Positions 25,819 through 33,985 of a stretch of DNA of 64,000 bases are shown in pieces. This stretch comes from Leifsonia tongyongensis (lineage in GTDB: Bacteria; Actinomycetota; Actinomycetes; Actinomycetales; Microbacteriaceae), in the NCBI RefSeq assembly GCF_010686705.1, contig NZ_JAAGWY010000002.1, positions 706,001 to 770,000 of the forward strand, written 5' to 3'. Under the pieces are notes generated by a model. That model was not told the DNA's origin and ran no database searches. It saw only the letters and a list, made by a program, of their open reading frames with translations. The translations under genes were made by a program, and so were the position numbers. Positions within the stretch are counted from its first letter, which is position 1. Every line of letters begins with the position of its first letter.

Positions 25819-26709
25819 TCAGAACCCGAGCCGGCCCAGCTGCTTCGGGTCGCGCTGCCAGTCCTTGGCGACCTTCACCCGGATGGAGAGGAAGACGTGC
25901 TTGCCGAGGAGCTTCTCGATCGCCGGCCGCGCCTCGGCGCCGATGTCCCTGATCCGGCTGCCGCCCTTGCCGATGACGATCGCCTTCTGGCTGTCCCGCT
26001 CGACGAAGAGGTTCGCGTACACCTCGACGAGGTCTTTGTCGTCGCGTTCGACGATGTCGTCGATCGTCACCGCCAGGGAGTGCGGCAGCTCGTCCTCGAC
26101 ACCTTCGAGCACGGCCTCGCGGATGTACTCGGCGATGCGGTCCTCGAGCCCCTCGTCGGTGATCGCGTCGTCGGGGTAGAGCGCGGGCGACACCGGCAGC
26201 AGGCGGACCAGCTCGCTGGTCAGCGTGTCGAGCTGGATGCGGCTCGTCGCCGAGATCGGGACGATCGCCTCCCACTCCCGCAGGGACGAGACCGCGAGGA
26301 GCTGCTCTGCAGTGGCGGTTCGGCTCGCCGCGTCGATCTTGGTGACGATGGCCACCTTCTTCGCGCGCGGGTACTCGTCGAGCTGGTCGTTGATGAAACG
26401 GTCGCCCGGGCCGATCTTCTCGTTCGCCGGCACGCACATCCCGATCACGTCGACGTCGCCGAGGGTCGCCTGCACGAGCGAGTTGAGCCGCTCGCCGAGC
26501 AGCGTGCGAGGGCGGTGAATGCCCGGAGTGTCGACCAGGATCAGCTGGCCGTTCTTCTGGTGGACGATTCCGCGGATGGCGCGACGAGTCGTCTGCGGCT
26601 TCGAGCTGGTGATCGCCACCTTCTCTCCGACGAGAGCGTTGGTGAGCGTCGACTTGCCGACGTTGGGGCGCCCCACAAAAGAGACGAACCCTGCATGGTA
26701 GTCATTCAC
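25819..26709 (-). CDS. era: GTPase Era
   Basis: A 296-residue GTPase acting in 30S ribosome assembly at the 16S rRNA 3' end. G1 is GRPNVGKST (residues 13-21), G2 lies in SKPQTTRRAIRG, G3 is DTPGIH, and G4 is TKID. The C-terminal KH domain includes KAIVIGKGGSRIRDIG. The GTG start overlaps the stop of the CNNM gene by 4 bp. It ends the ribosome-maturation operon. Confidence 0.97.
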   Translation of the reverse strand: MNDYHAGFVSFVGRPNVGKSTLTNALVGEKVAITSSKPQTTRRAIRGIVHQKNGQLILVDTPGIHRPRTLLGERLNSLVQATLGDVDVIGMCVPANEKIGPGDRFINDQLDEYPRAKKVAIVTKIDAASRTATAEQLLAVSSLREWEAIVPISATSRIQLDTLTSELVRLLPVSPALYPDDAITDEGLEDRIAEYIREAVLEGVEDELPHSLAVTIDDIVERDDKDLVEVYANLFVERDSQKAIVIGKGGSRIRDIGAEARPAIEKLLGKHVFLSIRVKVAKDWQRDPKQLGRLGF

Positions 26710-28004
26710 GATTCGTTCTCCTTCAAGAGCGCATCCTGCGCAGCGATCAGTGCGGTGTCGCGTTCGACGAGCACCGTGCTCAGTCGTCTGCGCCGGCCTT
26801 CGGTGCGGTCGGCGGTGAAATGGAGGCCGCTGGTCGTCACGACGGAGCCCGGCCCGGGAAGTCGTCCAAGGGCTTTCGCGAAGAGGCCGCCGACCGTGTC
26901 GACGTCCTCGTCGTCGAGGTCGAGCCCGAACAGCTCGCCCAGTTCGTCGACCGGGAGACGAGCGCTCACGCGGTACCGGCCCTCCCCGACCTCTTCGACG
27001 AGTTCGACCTCGCGGTCGTATTCGTCGGAGATGTCGCCCACCAGCTCCTCGATGAGATCTTCCAGCGTGACGAGACCGGCGATGCCGCCGTACTCGTCGA
27101 CGACCATGGCGAGGTGATTCGACTCGAGCTGCATCTGGCGCAGCAGCTGGTCGGCCTTCTTCGACTCGGGGACGAACAGCGCAGGGCGGGCGAGGTCACC
27201 CATGGTGACCTCGTCGACACCGAGCGGGCTCTCGAAGCTGAGCTTCGCGACGTCCCGCAGGTAGAGGACCCCTACGACCTCATCAGGGTCACCGTCGATC
27301 ACCGGCACGCGCGAGACGCCCTTGCTGAGGAACAGGCCCATCGCCGTTCCGAGTCCCGCCGTGGTGTCGATGGTGACCATGTCGGTGCGCGGGATCATCA
27401 CCTCGCGGACCACCGTCTCGTTGAACTCGAAGATCGAGTGGATGAGCTCCCGGTCGTCCTCCTCGAGGACATCCAGTTCGGTCGCCTCGTCGACGATGCT
27501 GAGCAGCTGCTCCTCCGAGCCGACCGTCGCCGACCGCGCCCGGGAGGGCGTCACCCGGTTGCCGAGTGCGACCAGGCCGTTCGCGATCGGGCCGAGCAGC
27601 ACCCGGATGAAATGCACCAATGGCGCCGTCAGCCGGAGCAGGAACTTCGAATTGGCCCGGCCGACACTGCGCGGACTGGCGCCGACCAGCACGAACGAGA
27701 CGCCGGTCATGATCAGCGCGGCGAGCAGCAGCGTGATCCACCACTGCTCGAAGATCATCGCGAACCCCAGCGTGACGAGCACCGCGGCTGTCGTCTCCGC
27801 GATGATGCGCATGAAGTTGATCGCGTTGAAGTGCGCGCCAGGGTCGGCGGCGATCGCCAGGAGGGAGCGCCTCGCACGCGAGCCTTCGGCCAGGTCGGCG
27901 ATGTCGGCGCGCGACAGCACGGTGATCGCCGCGTCGACTGCAGCCATGAGACCACCGAACGCCACGAGCAGGAAGGCGACGATGAAGAAGACCGCGACGA
28001 GCAT
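26706..28004 (-). CDS. CNNM/CorC-type transporter with CBS domains (hemolysin-like, UPF0053)
   Basis: A 432-residue membrane protein. An N-terminal CNNM (DUF21) domain has about four helices (MLVAVFFIVAFLLVAFGGLMAA). A tandem CBS pair follows (REVMIPRTDMVTID, GVSRVPVIDGD, NHLAMVVDEYGGIAGLVTLEDLIEELVGDI). The C-terminal CorC/HlyC domain ends the protein (ISARLPVDELGELFGLDL-like). The family is linked to Mg2+ or Co2+ transport. The ATG lies 8 bp after ybeY. The order ybeY-CNNM-era is well conserved in actinobacteria. Confidence 0.93.
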   Translation of the reverse strand: MLVAVFFIVAFLLVAFGGLMAAVDAAITVLSRADIADLAEGSRARRSLLAIAADPGAHFNAINFMRIIAETTAAVLVTLGFAMIFEQWWITLLLAALIMTGVSFVLVGASPRSVGRANSKFLLRLTAPLVHFIRVLLGPIANGLVALGNRVTPSRARSATVGSEEQLLSIVDEATELDVLEEDDRELIHSIFEFNETVVREVMIPRTDMVTIDTTAGLGTAMGLFLSKGVSRVPVIDGDPDEVVGVLYLRDVAKLSFESPLGVDEVTMGDLARPALFVPESKKADQLLRQMQLESNHLAMVVDEYGGIAGLVTLEDLIEELVGDISDEYDREVELVEEVGEGRYRVSARLPVDELGELFGLDLDDEDVDTVGGLFAKALGRLPGPGSVVTTSGLHFTADRTEGRRRRLSTVLVERDTALIAAQDALLKENES

Positions 28005-28012
28005 CCGCGCCC

Positions 28013-28474
28013 CTATCGTCGTCGTTCGTGCATGGAGAAGCCGACGAGGATGTCGCGCTGGATGCCGAACATCTCCTTCTCTTCTTCCGGCTCCGCATGA
28101 TCGAAACCGAGCAGGTGGAGGATGCCGTGCGTGGTGAGCAGCAGCAGCTCCTCCATCATGCTGTGGCCGGCGGTCTCCGCCTGGGCCTGGGCGACCTGCG
28201 GGCACAGCACGATGTCGCCGAGGAGACCGGCCGGGGTGGGCTGGTCCTCGGTGCCGGGCCGCAGCTCGTCCATCGGGAAGCTGAGCACATCCGTGGGGCC
28301 GGGCTCGTCCATCCACTGGACGTGGAGCTGCTCCATCGCGGCCTCATCGACGAGGACGATCGCGAGCTCGGCATCCGGATGCACGTGCATCGCCTCGAGC
28401 GCGTACACCGAGAGCCGCTGCAGGGCCGCCTCGTCGACGGCGATGGCGGATTCGTTGTTGACTTCGATGCTCAC
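28013..28474 (-). CDS. ybeY: rRNA maturation endoribonuclease YbeY
   Basis: A 153-residue zinc-dependent endoribonuclease for 16S rRNA 3'-end maturation and ribosome quality control. The zinc motif [11 protein letters not shown] gives H116, H120 and H126. The upstream signature [10 protein letters not shown] is also present. It starts with GTG at 28474, 9 bp after phoH. Confidence 0.96.
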   Translation of the reverse strand: MSIEVNNESAIAVDEAALQRLSVYALEAMHVHPDAELAIVLVDEAAMEQLHVQWMDEPGPTDVLSFPMDELRPGTEDQPTPAGLLGDIVLCPQVAQAQAETAGHSMMEELLLLTTHGILHLLGFDHAEPEEEKEMFGIQRDILVGFSMHERRR

Positions 28475-28483
28475 GCTGGGCCC

Positions 28484-29563
28484 TTATCGTCTCTTGGGTA
28501 GGCGGTCACGGGGAATGCCGGAACGGCGCTCCGCCCGATTGGCGAACTCGGCAGCCTGCTCACGCTCGTAGTGCAGCGCCTGCTTCTGCTCGTCGTAGAC
28601 CGTGTAGGCGTCGACGATGCGGCCCACGAGCGTGTGCCGCACGACGTCGTCGCTGGTCAGCCGCGAGAAGTGGATGTCGTCGATGTCTTTGAGCACGCGG
28701 GTCACGAGGCGCAGTCCGCTTGCCGCCGTCGGCAGGTCGACCTGGGTGATGTCGCCCGTCACGACCATGCGCGAACCGAAGCCCAGGCGGGTGAGGAACA
28801 TCTTCATCTGCTCGGGCGTCGTGTTCTGCGCCTCGTCGAGGATGATGAACGAGTCGTTGAGCGTGCGGCCGCGCATGTAGGCCAGCGGGGCGACTTCGAT
28901 GGTGCCGGCCGCCAGCAGCTTGGGCACGAGTTCGGGGTCCATCATCTCGTTGAGGGCGTCGTATAGCGGCCTGAGGTACGGGTCGATCTTGTCGGTGAGC
29001 GTGCCGGGCAGGTAGCCGAGGCGCTCCCCCGCTTCGACGGCCGGTCGGGTCAGGATGATGCGGTTGACCTCTTTGCGCTGCAGCGCCTGCACCGCCTTCG
29101 CCATCGCGAGGTAGGTCTTGCCGGTGCCCGCGGGTCCGATGCCGAAGACGATCGTGTTGTGGTCGATCGCGTCGACGTACTGCTTCTGACCGAGCGTCTT
29201 CGGCCGGATGCTCTTGCCGCGCGCCGTCAGGATGGCCTGGCTGAGCACATCCGCCGGACTCAGGTTGAGGTCGGAGCTCAGCATCTTGGCCGAGCTCGTG
29301 ACCTCGGCCGGGCTGATCTCCTGGCCGTTCTTCACCATGACGAGCAGTTCCTCCATGAGTCGGCGGGCGGCGTCGACCTGCGACGGGTCGCCCGACAGTG
29401 TGATCTCGTTGCCGCGCACATGCACGCTGACCATCGGGTACTGCCGTTCGATCGTGGTCAGCAGGCGGTCCTGGGGGCCGAGAAGGCGCACCATGGCGAC
29501 ACCGTCGATGTGCAGGCGCGCTTCGGCCTGGCCTTCGGGGGACGGGAAGTCGCTACTGGGCAA
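28484..29563 (-). CDS. phoH: PhoH-family ATPase (PhoH/YbeZ type)
   Basis: A 359-residue ATPase. The P-loop GPAGTGKT is at residues 143-150 and Walker B is FIILDEAQN. The N-terminal 110 residues form the KH-like part typical of PhoL/YbeZ. The start is TTG at 29563 with AAGGA 5 nt upstream; it overlaps the 3' end of the HIT gene by 11 bp. Position next to ybeY supports a role in rRNA processing. Confidence 0.93.
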   Translation of the reverse strand: MPSSDFPSPEGQAEARLHIDGVAMVRLLGPQDRLLTTIERQYPMVSVHVRGNEITLSGDPSQVDAARRLMEELLVMVKNGQEISPAEVTSSAKMLSSDLNLSPADVLSQAILTARGKSIRPKTLGQKQYVDAIDHNTIVFGIGPAGTGKTYLAMAKAVQALQRKEVNRIILTRPAVEAGERLGYLPGTLTDKIDPYLRPLYDALNEMMDPELVPKLLAAGTIEVAPLAYMRGRTLNDSFIILDEAQNTTPEQMKMFLTRLGFGSRMVVTGDITQVDLPTAASGLRLVTRVLKDIDDIHFSRLTSDDVVRHTLVGRIVDAYTVYDEQKQALHYEREQAAEFANRAERRSGIPRDRLPKRR

Positions 29564-29906
29564 GGGATCCTTCCTCGAGTTCGCCACCGAGCACATGTGC
29601 GTGCACGTGGAAGATCGTCTGGCCGGCGCTCGCACCGGTGTTGAACACCAGCCGGAACTCGCCGTGGGCGTGCTCCTCGGCGAGAGTGTTCGCGGTCGCC
29701 ACCAGCTCGGCGAGGAGCCCGGGGTCGCCGGCGGCCAGTTCGACGACGTCGCGGTACCGCTCCGTCTTGGGCACGACGAGCAGGTGGACCGGAGCCTTCG
29801 GTGCGATGTCGCGGAACGCGATGATGCGCTCACTGTCGAACACCACGTCGGCGGGGATCTCGCCCGCGATGATGCGCGAGAAGATCGAGCGCTCGTCCGT
29901 TGCCAT
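29553..29906 (-). CDS. HIT-domain (histidine triad) protein
   Basis: A 117-residue nucleotide hydrolase/transferase of the HINT branch. The triad is H100-V-H102-A-H104 (FHVHAHVLGG). The N-terminal SIFSRIIAGEIPADVVFDSE and the mid motif HLLVVPK are classical. The natural substrate is not known; HINT proteins cleave AMP-lysine-type phosphoramidates. It lies between rsmE and phoH in the conserved order. Confidence 0.95.
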   Translation of the reverse strand: MATDERSIFSRIIAGEIPADVVFDSERIIAFRDIAPKAPVHLLVVPKTERYRDVVELAAGDPGLLAELVATANTLAEEHAHGEFRLVFNTGASAGQTIFHVHAHVLGGELEEGSLAQ

Positions 29907-29944
29907 ACGTCTATCTTAAGGGCTCTGAGGGCACGACCGGCGGG

Positions 29945-30673
29945 TCACCAGCGGCCGATGAGGGCGTTGAGGACGGCGATCGCCGCCGGCCCCGCCGTCG
30001 AGGTCCGCAGCACGGTGCCGCCGAGCCGCACGAGTTCGGCGCCGGCGTCGGCGAAGCGGGCGAGTTCGGAGTCGGAGAGCCCGCCCTCCGGGCCTACGAC
30101 GACAACCAGGTCGCGGCCGTCGGGACGGATCGAGGAGAGCGGCGTCTCAGCGGTCGGCTCCAGGACGAGCATCCGGTTCGCGGAGGCCAGCGCAGGAAGC
30201 TGCTTCGACGACATCAACTCGCCGACCTCCGGCACCCACGGCCGGATGGACTGCTTGGCCGCTTCGCGCACGATCGCGCCCCAGCGTTCCCGGCCCTTCG
30301 CCACCTTCGGGCCCTCCCAGCGGGACACCGACCGTTCGGCAGCCCACGGGATGACCGCGTCGACACCCAGCTCGGTCGAGGCCTGGACGGCGAGCTCGTC
30401 GCGGTCCCCCTTGGCGAGCGCCTGCGCAAGTGTGAGCAGCGGCGCCGGCCGGGCGACCCGGTCGACCGCCTCGACGTCGATGGTCACTTCGGATGGGGTG
30501 GCCAAGACGACCGGGCCGGTCGCCACGAGGCCGCGACCGTTCCCGATCGCGACCACCTCTCCGACGCGCGTGCGGTTCACCGTCGCCGCGTGCTTCGCCT
30601 CCGCCCCGACGACGGACAGGCGCTGGCCCACGATCGTGACCAGGAGGTCTTCGCGCAGGTAGAGGGAGCTCAC
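29945..30673 (-). CDS. rsmE: 16S rRNA (uracil-1498-N3)-methyltransferase
   Basis: A 242-residue SPOUT methyltransferase. The N-terminal PUA-like part begins with SSLYLRED. The SAM-binding knot has VVVVGPEGGLSDSELARF and LRLGGTVLRTSTAGPAA-like sequence (residues LVRLGGTVLRTSTAGPA). It starts with GTG at 30673, 7 bp after dnaJ, in the usual dnaJ-rsmE-HIT order. Confidence 0.96.
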   Translation of the reverse strand: MSSLYLREDLLVTIVGQRLSVVGAEAKHAATVNRTRVGEVVAIGNGRGLVATGPVVLATPSEVTIDVEAVDRVARPAPLLTLAQALAKGDRDELAVQASTELGVDAVIPWAAERSVSRWEGPKVAKGRERWGAIVREAAKQSIRPWVPEVGELMSSKQLPALASANRMLVLEPTAETPLSSIRPDGRDLVVVVGPEGGLSDSELARFADAGAELVRLGGTVLRTSTAGPAAIAVLNALIGRW

Positions 30674-30680
30674 GATGGGC

Positions 30681-31784
30681 TCAGACGTTGAGGAACCGGT
30701 CGCGGAGCTTCGCGAACAGCCCCTGCTGGAATCGCGCCAGGCTGGGCGCCTCCTGCTTGTGGGTGGACGCGAACTGCTTGATCAGCTCGCGCTCCCGGTG
30801 GTCGAGCTTGGTCGGGGTGACGACCTGGATCCCGACACGGAGGTCGCCCCGGCCGCTGCCGCGCAGGTGCGTGATGCCGCGGTCCTTCACGGTGATGATG
30901 TCCGCGCTCTGGATTCCGGGCTTCAGTTCGACGTCGATGTCGCCGTCGAGAGCCCGGACCTTCGCGTGGGTGCCGAGGATCGCATCCGTCATCGCCACCT
31001 CCAGCGTGCAGAGCAGGTCGTCGCCGTCGCGGCTGAAGACGTCGTGGTGCTTGACCTTGATCTCGAGGTACAGGTCGCCGTTGGGGCCGCCGGCGGGGCC
31101 GGCCTCGCCGCTGCCGGGCATCTGCAGGCGGAGCCCGGTGTCGACGCCGGCGGGGATGTCGACGGGGACGGTGCGCCGCGCACGTACGCGGCCCTGGCCC
31201 TGGCAGGTCACGCACGGCGTCACGATGACGGTGCCGAAGCCGCGGCAGGTGCCGCACGGGCTGGAGGTCATCACGTTGCCGAGCAGCGAGCGAACCGAGC
31301 GCTGGATGCTTCCGGTCCCGTGGCAGATGTCGCAGGTGACCGGGGCTGTACCGGGCTGGCAGCAGGAGCCGTTGCAGGTCTCGCAGACGATAGCCGTGTC
31401 GACCTCGAGGTCGCGATGGGTGCCGAAGATGATCTCGTCGAGGTCGACCTCGACACGGAGCAACGCATCCTGGCCGCGCTCCCGGCGCGACTTGGGACCA
31501 CGACCTCCGCCACCGCCCCCGAAGAACGTCTCGAAGATGTCGCCGAAGTTGCCGAAGCCCGCACCGCCAGGGAACCCGGCCTGGGGCCCGAGATCGTACT
31601 GCTCGCGCTGCTGCGGGTCGCTCAGCACATCGTATGCATGGGTGACGAGCTTGAAGCGCTCCGACGCTTCCGCGCTGGGGTTCACATCGGGGTGCAGTTC
31701 GCGCGCCAGGCGGCGGTAGGCCTTCTTGATCTCATCGGGGCTGGCGTCACGGGTGACGCCGAGTACTTCGTAGTGGTCAGCCAC
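30681..31784 (-). CDS. dnaJ: Chaperone protein DnaJ
   Basis: A 367-residue Hsp40 cochaperone for DnaK. The J domain has HPD at residues 31-33, followed by a Gly/Phe-rich stretch ([22 protein letters not shown]). Four Cys repeats form the zinc domain: [24 protein letters not shown] and CVTCQGQG. The first repeat has Cys in place of the usual final Gly. The C-terminal substrate domain follows. It starts with GTG at 31784, 26 bp after hrcA, so it is under the same CIRCE control. Confidence 0.97.
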   Translation of the reverse strand: MADHYEVLGVTRDASPDEIKKAYRRLARELHPDVNPSAEASERFKLVTHAYDVLSDPQQREQYDLGPQAGFPGGAGFGNFGDIFETFFGGGGGGRGPKSRRERGQDALLRVEVDLDEIIFGTHRDLEVDTAIVCETCNGSCCQPGTAPVTCDICHGTGSIQRSVRSLLGNVMTSSPCGTCRGFGTVIVTPCVTCQGQGRVRARRTVPVDIPAGVDTGLRLQMPGSGEAGPAGGPNGDLYLEIKVKHHDVFSRDGDDLLCTLEVAMTDAILGTHAKVRALDGDIDVELKPGIQSADIITVKDRGITHLRGSGRGDLRVGIQVVTPTKLDHRERELIKQFASTHKQEAPSLARFQQGLFAKLRDRFLNV

Positions 31785-31810
31785 GTAGGCAGTTCCTTAA
31801 CTGTCGATTG

Positions 31811-32833
31811 CTAGTTCTCGCCGAGCAGCCGGGAGAGGTAACGGGCGACGGCCCGGACGGCCGCCATGTTGTTCGAGTAGTCCATGCGTGTGGGGCCGAG
31901 GACCCCCAGTCGGGCGATTCCGGATGCCGACGAGGTGTAGCCGCTGGTGAGAACACTCGTCTCAGCGAGGCCGAACGGCGCGTTCTCGCGGCCGATCGAG
32001 ACGGACACGCCATGCTGGTCCGTCGCCATCTCTCCGAAAAGCCGCAGCAGGATGACCTGCTCCTCGATCGCCTCGAGAACAGGGTAGATGCTCCCGGTGA
32101 AATCGTGCTCCGTACGCACGAGATTCGCAGCACCGGCCATGAGGAGCTTCTCCTGCCGGTTCGCCTCGATCTGCTCGACCAGGGTTCGCGCCACCGGGCG
32201 GATCACCTCATGCCCGGGTTCCGCCGTGTCGTCGGCGAGCCCACGCAGCCGGGCTGCGGCATCCGCCAGCGTCAGCCCCGCGGTCGCGGCGTTCACAGCC
32301 GTTCGCACCTCGGCGATGCGTTCCTCGTCGAGTTCCTGCGGCACCTCGATGACCCGCTGCTCGACGGCGCCCGAATCGGTGATCAGGACGCTCAGCAGCC
32401 GCTGGGGCGCTAGGTTCACGAACTCCACGTGGCGGATGCGCGACCGCGACACCGACGGATACTGCACCAGGGCGACCTGGTGCGTCAGCTGCGAGAGCAG
32501 GCGCACGGTGCGGGCGAGCACGTCGTCGAGATCGACGGACTGGCCGAGGAACACCTCGATGGCCTGGCGCTGGGCGTGGCTGAGCGGCTTCAGGTCGGCG
32601 AGCTGATCGACGAAGACCCGGTACCCCTTGTCGGTCGGAACACGACCCGACGACGTGTGCGGTGCGACGATCAGCTCTTCGTCCTCGAGGGCCGCCATAT
32701 CGTTGCGGATCGTGGCCGCGGACACGCCGAACGCATGGCGCTCGACGATGCTTTTCGAGCCGACGGGCTCCCGCGACGCGACGTAGTCCTGCACGATCAC
32801 GCGGAGAACTTCAAGGCTCCGGTCCGACACCAT
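31811..32833 (-). CDS. hrcA: Heat-inducible transcriptional repressor HrcA
   Basis: A 340-residue repressor that binds CIRCE and is released on heat stress. The N-terminal winged helix contains REPVGSKSIVERHAFGVS and AATIRNDMAALEDE, with the GAF-like dimerisation domain after it. The ATG at 32833 has AGGAGG about 10 nt upstream. A perfect CIRCE element lies 29 bp before the start, so hrcA-dnaJ is autoregulated. Confidence 0.98.
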   Translation of the reverse strand: MVSDRSLEVLRVIVQDYVASREPVGSKSIVERHAFGVSAATIRNDMAALEDEELIVAPHTSSGRVPTDKGYRVFVDQLADLKPLSHAQRQAIEVFLGQSVDLDDVLARTVRLLSQLTHQVALVQYPSVSRSRIRHVEFVNLAPQRLLSVLITDSGAVEQRVIEVPQELDEERIAEVRTAVNAATAGLTLADAAARLRGLADDTAEPGHEVIRPVARTLVEQIEANRQEKLLMAGAANLVRTEHDFTGSIYPVLEAIEEQVILLRLFGEMATDQHGVSVSIGRENAPFGLAETSVLTSGYTSSASGIARLGVLGPTRMDYSNNMAAVRAVARYLSRLLGEN

Positions 32834-32861
32834 CTTCTCGTCGCCTCCTGACCCCGAACTA

Positions 32862-32888
32862 TTAGCACTCGTTTAGCCTGAGTGCTAA
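32862..32888. promoter_or_regulatory. CIRCE operator of hrcA-dnaJ
   Basis: TTAGCACTC, 9 nt, GAGTGCTAA: an exact match to the CIRCE consensus. It lies between the hrcA start and a TATGAT -10-like hexamer, so HrcA bound here would block transcription start. Confidence 0.97.
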
Positions 32889-32893
32889 TCATA
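32888..32893 (-). promoter_or_regulatory. -10 element of the hrcA promoter
   Basis: TATGAT on the minus strand, directly upstream of (and touching) the CIRCE repeat. A good -35 box is not obvious. Confidence 0.55.
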
Positions 32894-33046
32894 TCGCGTC
32901 GACACGCCATCGAATCATTGCACCTGCCGGTTTCACAGCGATAACTTATGCATGAGTTCGCACGATGGCCCGGATCGATCTCCTTCCACAGGTGAGCGCG
33001 CCTACGAGCAGGTCCGTCAGTTCCACTGGAATGAAAGGCACCGATC

Positions 33047-33601
33047 ATGACCGACCCCAACCAGCCCCCCGTCGATCCGGCAGGCTCGGGCATCCCGCCT
33101 CAGCAGCCGGTCCCGCCGCAGCAGCCGGTCCCCCCGCAGCAGCCCTACGGAAGCGTCCCGCCGCAGCAGCCGTACGGCGGCGTACCGCCGCAGCAGCCGG
33201 GCGTTCCACCGCAACAGCCCTACGCGGCACCGGTGCCCGGCGCCCCGCTCACCGCCGCCGAAGACAAACAGTGGGCCTCGTTCGCCCACCTCGGCGGCAT
33301 CCTCTGGTTCCTGCCGTCGCTGATCATCTATCTCGTCTTCAAGGACCGCGGCGCCCTCACCCGGCAAGAGAGCAAGGAAGCGCTCAACTGGCAGATCACC
33401 TGGATCCTCGCGTGGCTCATCTCGGTGATCCTCGGCTCGATCCTGCTCGCCACCCCGGCGTTCGCGATCTCGTTCCTCTTCTCGCTCCTGATCCCCTGGG
33501 TGCTCTACATCGTGAACCTCGTGTTCTCGATCCTCGGGTTCGTCAGGGTCAATGGCGGAGGCACCTACCGCTATCCGTTCAACTTCCGCTTCATCAAATA
33601 G
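33047..33601 (+). CDS. DUF4870 membrane protein with PPQQP-repeat N-terminus
   Basis: A 184-residue protein. The first 65 residues are proline/glutamine-rich with repeated PPQQP(Y/V) units. The rest is a DUF4870 domain: KQWASFAHLGGILWFLPSLIIYLVFK, QESKEALNWQITWILAWLIS and a third hydrophobic segment ending in NGGGTYRYPFNFRFIK. Function unknown. The gene diverges from hrcA. The following gene, 9 bp on, encodes a shorter paralogue, so the pair is an operon. Confidence 0.9.
   Translation: MTDPNQPPVDPAGSGIPPQQPVPPQQPVPPQQPYGSVPPQQPYGGVPPQQPGVPPQQPYAAPVPGAPLTAAEDKQWASFAHLGGILWFLPSLIIYLVFKDRGALTRQESKEALNWQITWILAWLISVILGSILLATPAFAISFLFSLLIPWVLYIVNLVFSILGFVRVNGGGTYRYPFNFRFIK
33094..33224. repeat. 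CCGCAGCAGCC repeats encoding PPQQP units
   Basis: About six spaced copies of a ccgcagcagcc core encode the PPQQP repeats of the DUF4870 protein. Such tracts can bind cytoskeletal or envelope partners, but that is inference. Confidence 0.6.
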
Positions 33602-33610
33602 GCAGGCACG

Positions 33611-33985
33611 ATGTCAGGCGCCACACCCCCTCCCTCTCAGCCATACCAGCCCACGCCGCAGATGAACCCCGCCGACGAGCGGCTCTGGGCGACCCTCGTC
33701 CACATCGGCGGAATCTTCTTCAGCTTCATCCCCGCACTGGTCGGCTACCTGGTCCTCAAGGATCGCGGACCGTTCGTTCGCGAACACACCGCGACCGCCC
33801 TGAACTTCCAGATCACCCTGGCGATCGCGTACGCAGTCGGCTGGGTGCTGATCGTCGTCGGCATCGGGCTGCTGATCCTCCTGGCGGTCTGGGTGGTGAA
33901 CATCGTCTTCAGCATCATCGCCGCCGTGAAAGCCAACGCGGGCCAGCCGTACGTCTACCCACTCGCGATCAAGTTCGTCAGCTAG
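33611..33985 (+). CDS. DUF4870 membrane protein (short paralogue)
   Basis: A 124-residue protein with a short Pro-rich head and a full DUF4870 domain: ERLWATLVHIGGIFFSFIPALVGYLVLKDRGPFVREHTATALNFQ and two further helices, ending in QPYVYPLAIKFVS. It aligns with the preceding protein through the whole domain, which indicates tandem duplication. Its stop overlaps the stop of hemW (convergent) by 3 bp. Confidence 0.9.
   Translation: MSGATPPPSQPYQPTPQMNPADERLWATLVHIGGIFFSFIPALVGYLVLKDRGPFVREHTATALNFQITLAIAYAVGWVLIVVGIGLLILLAVWVVNIVFSIIAAVKANAGQPYVYPLAIKFVS

Noticed and set aside
25787-26437. A 5' extension of the histidine kinase frame across era
   Set aside because: The extension is out of frame with era and of shadow composition; the kinase has a good ATG at 25786 with the family N-terminus after it.
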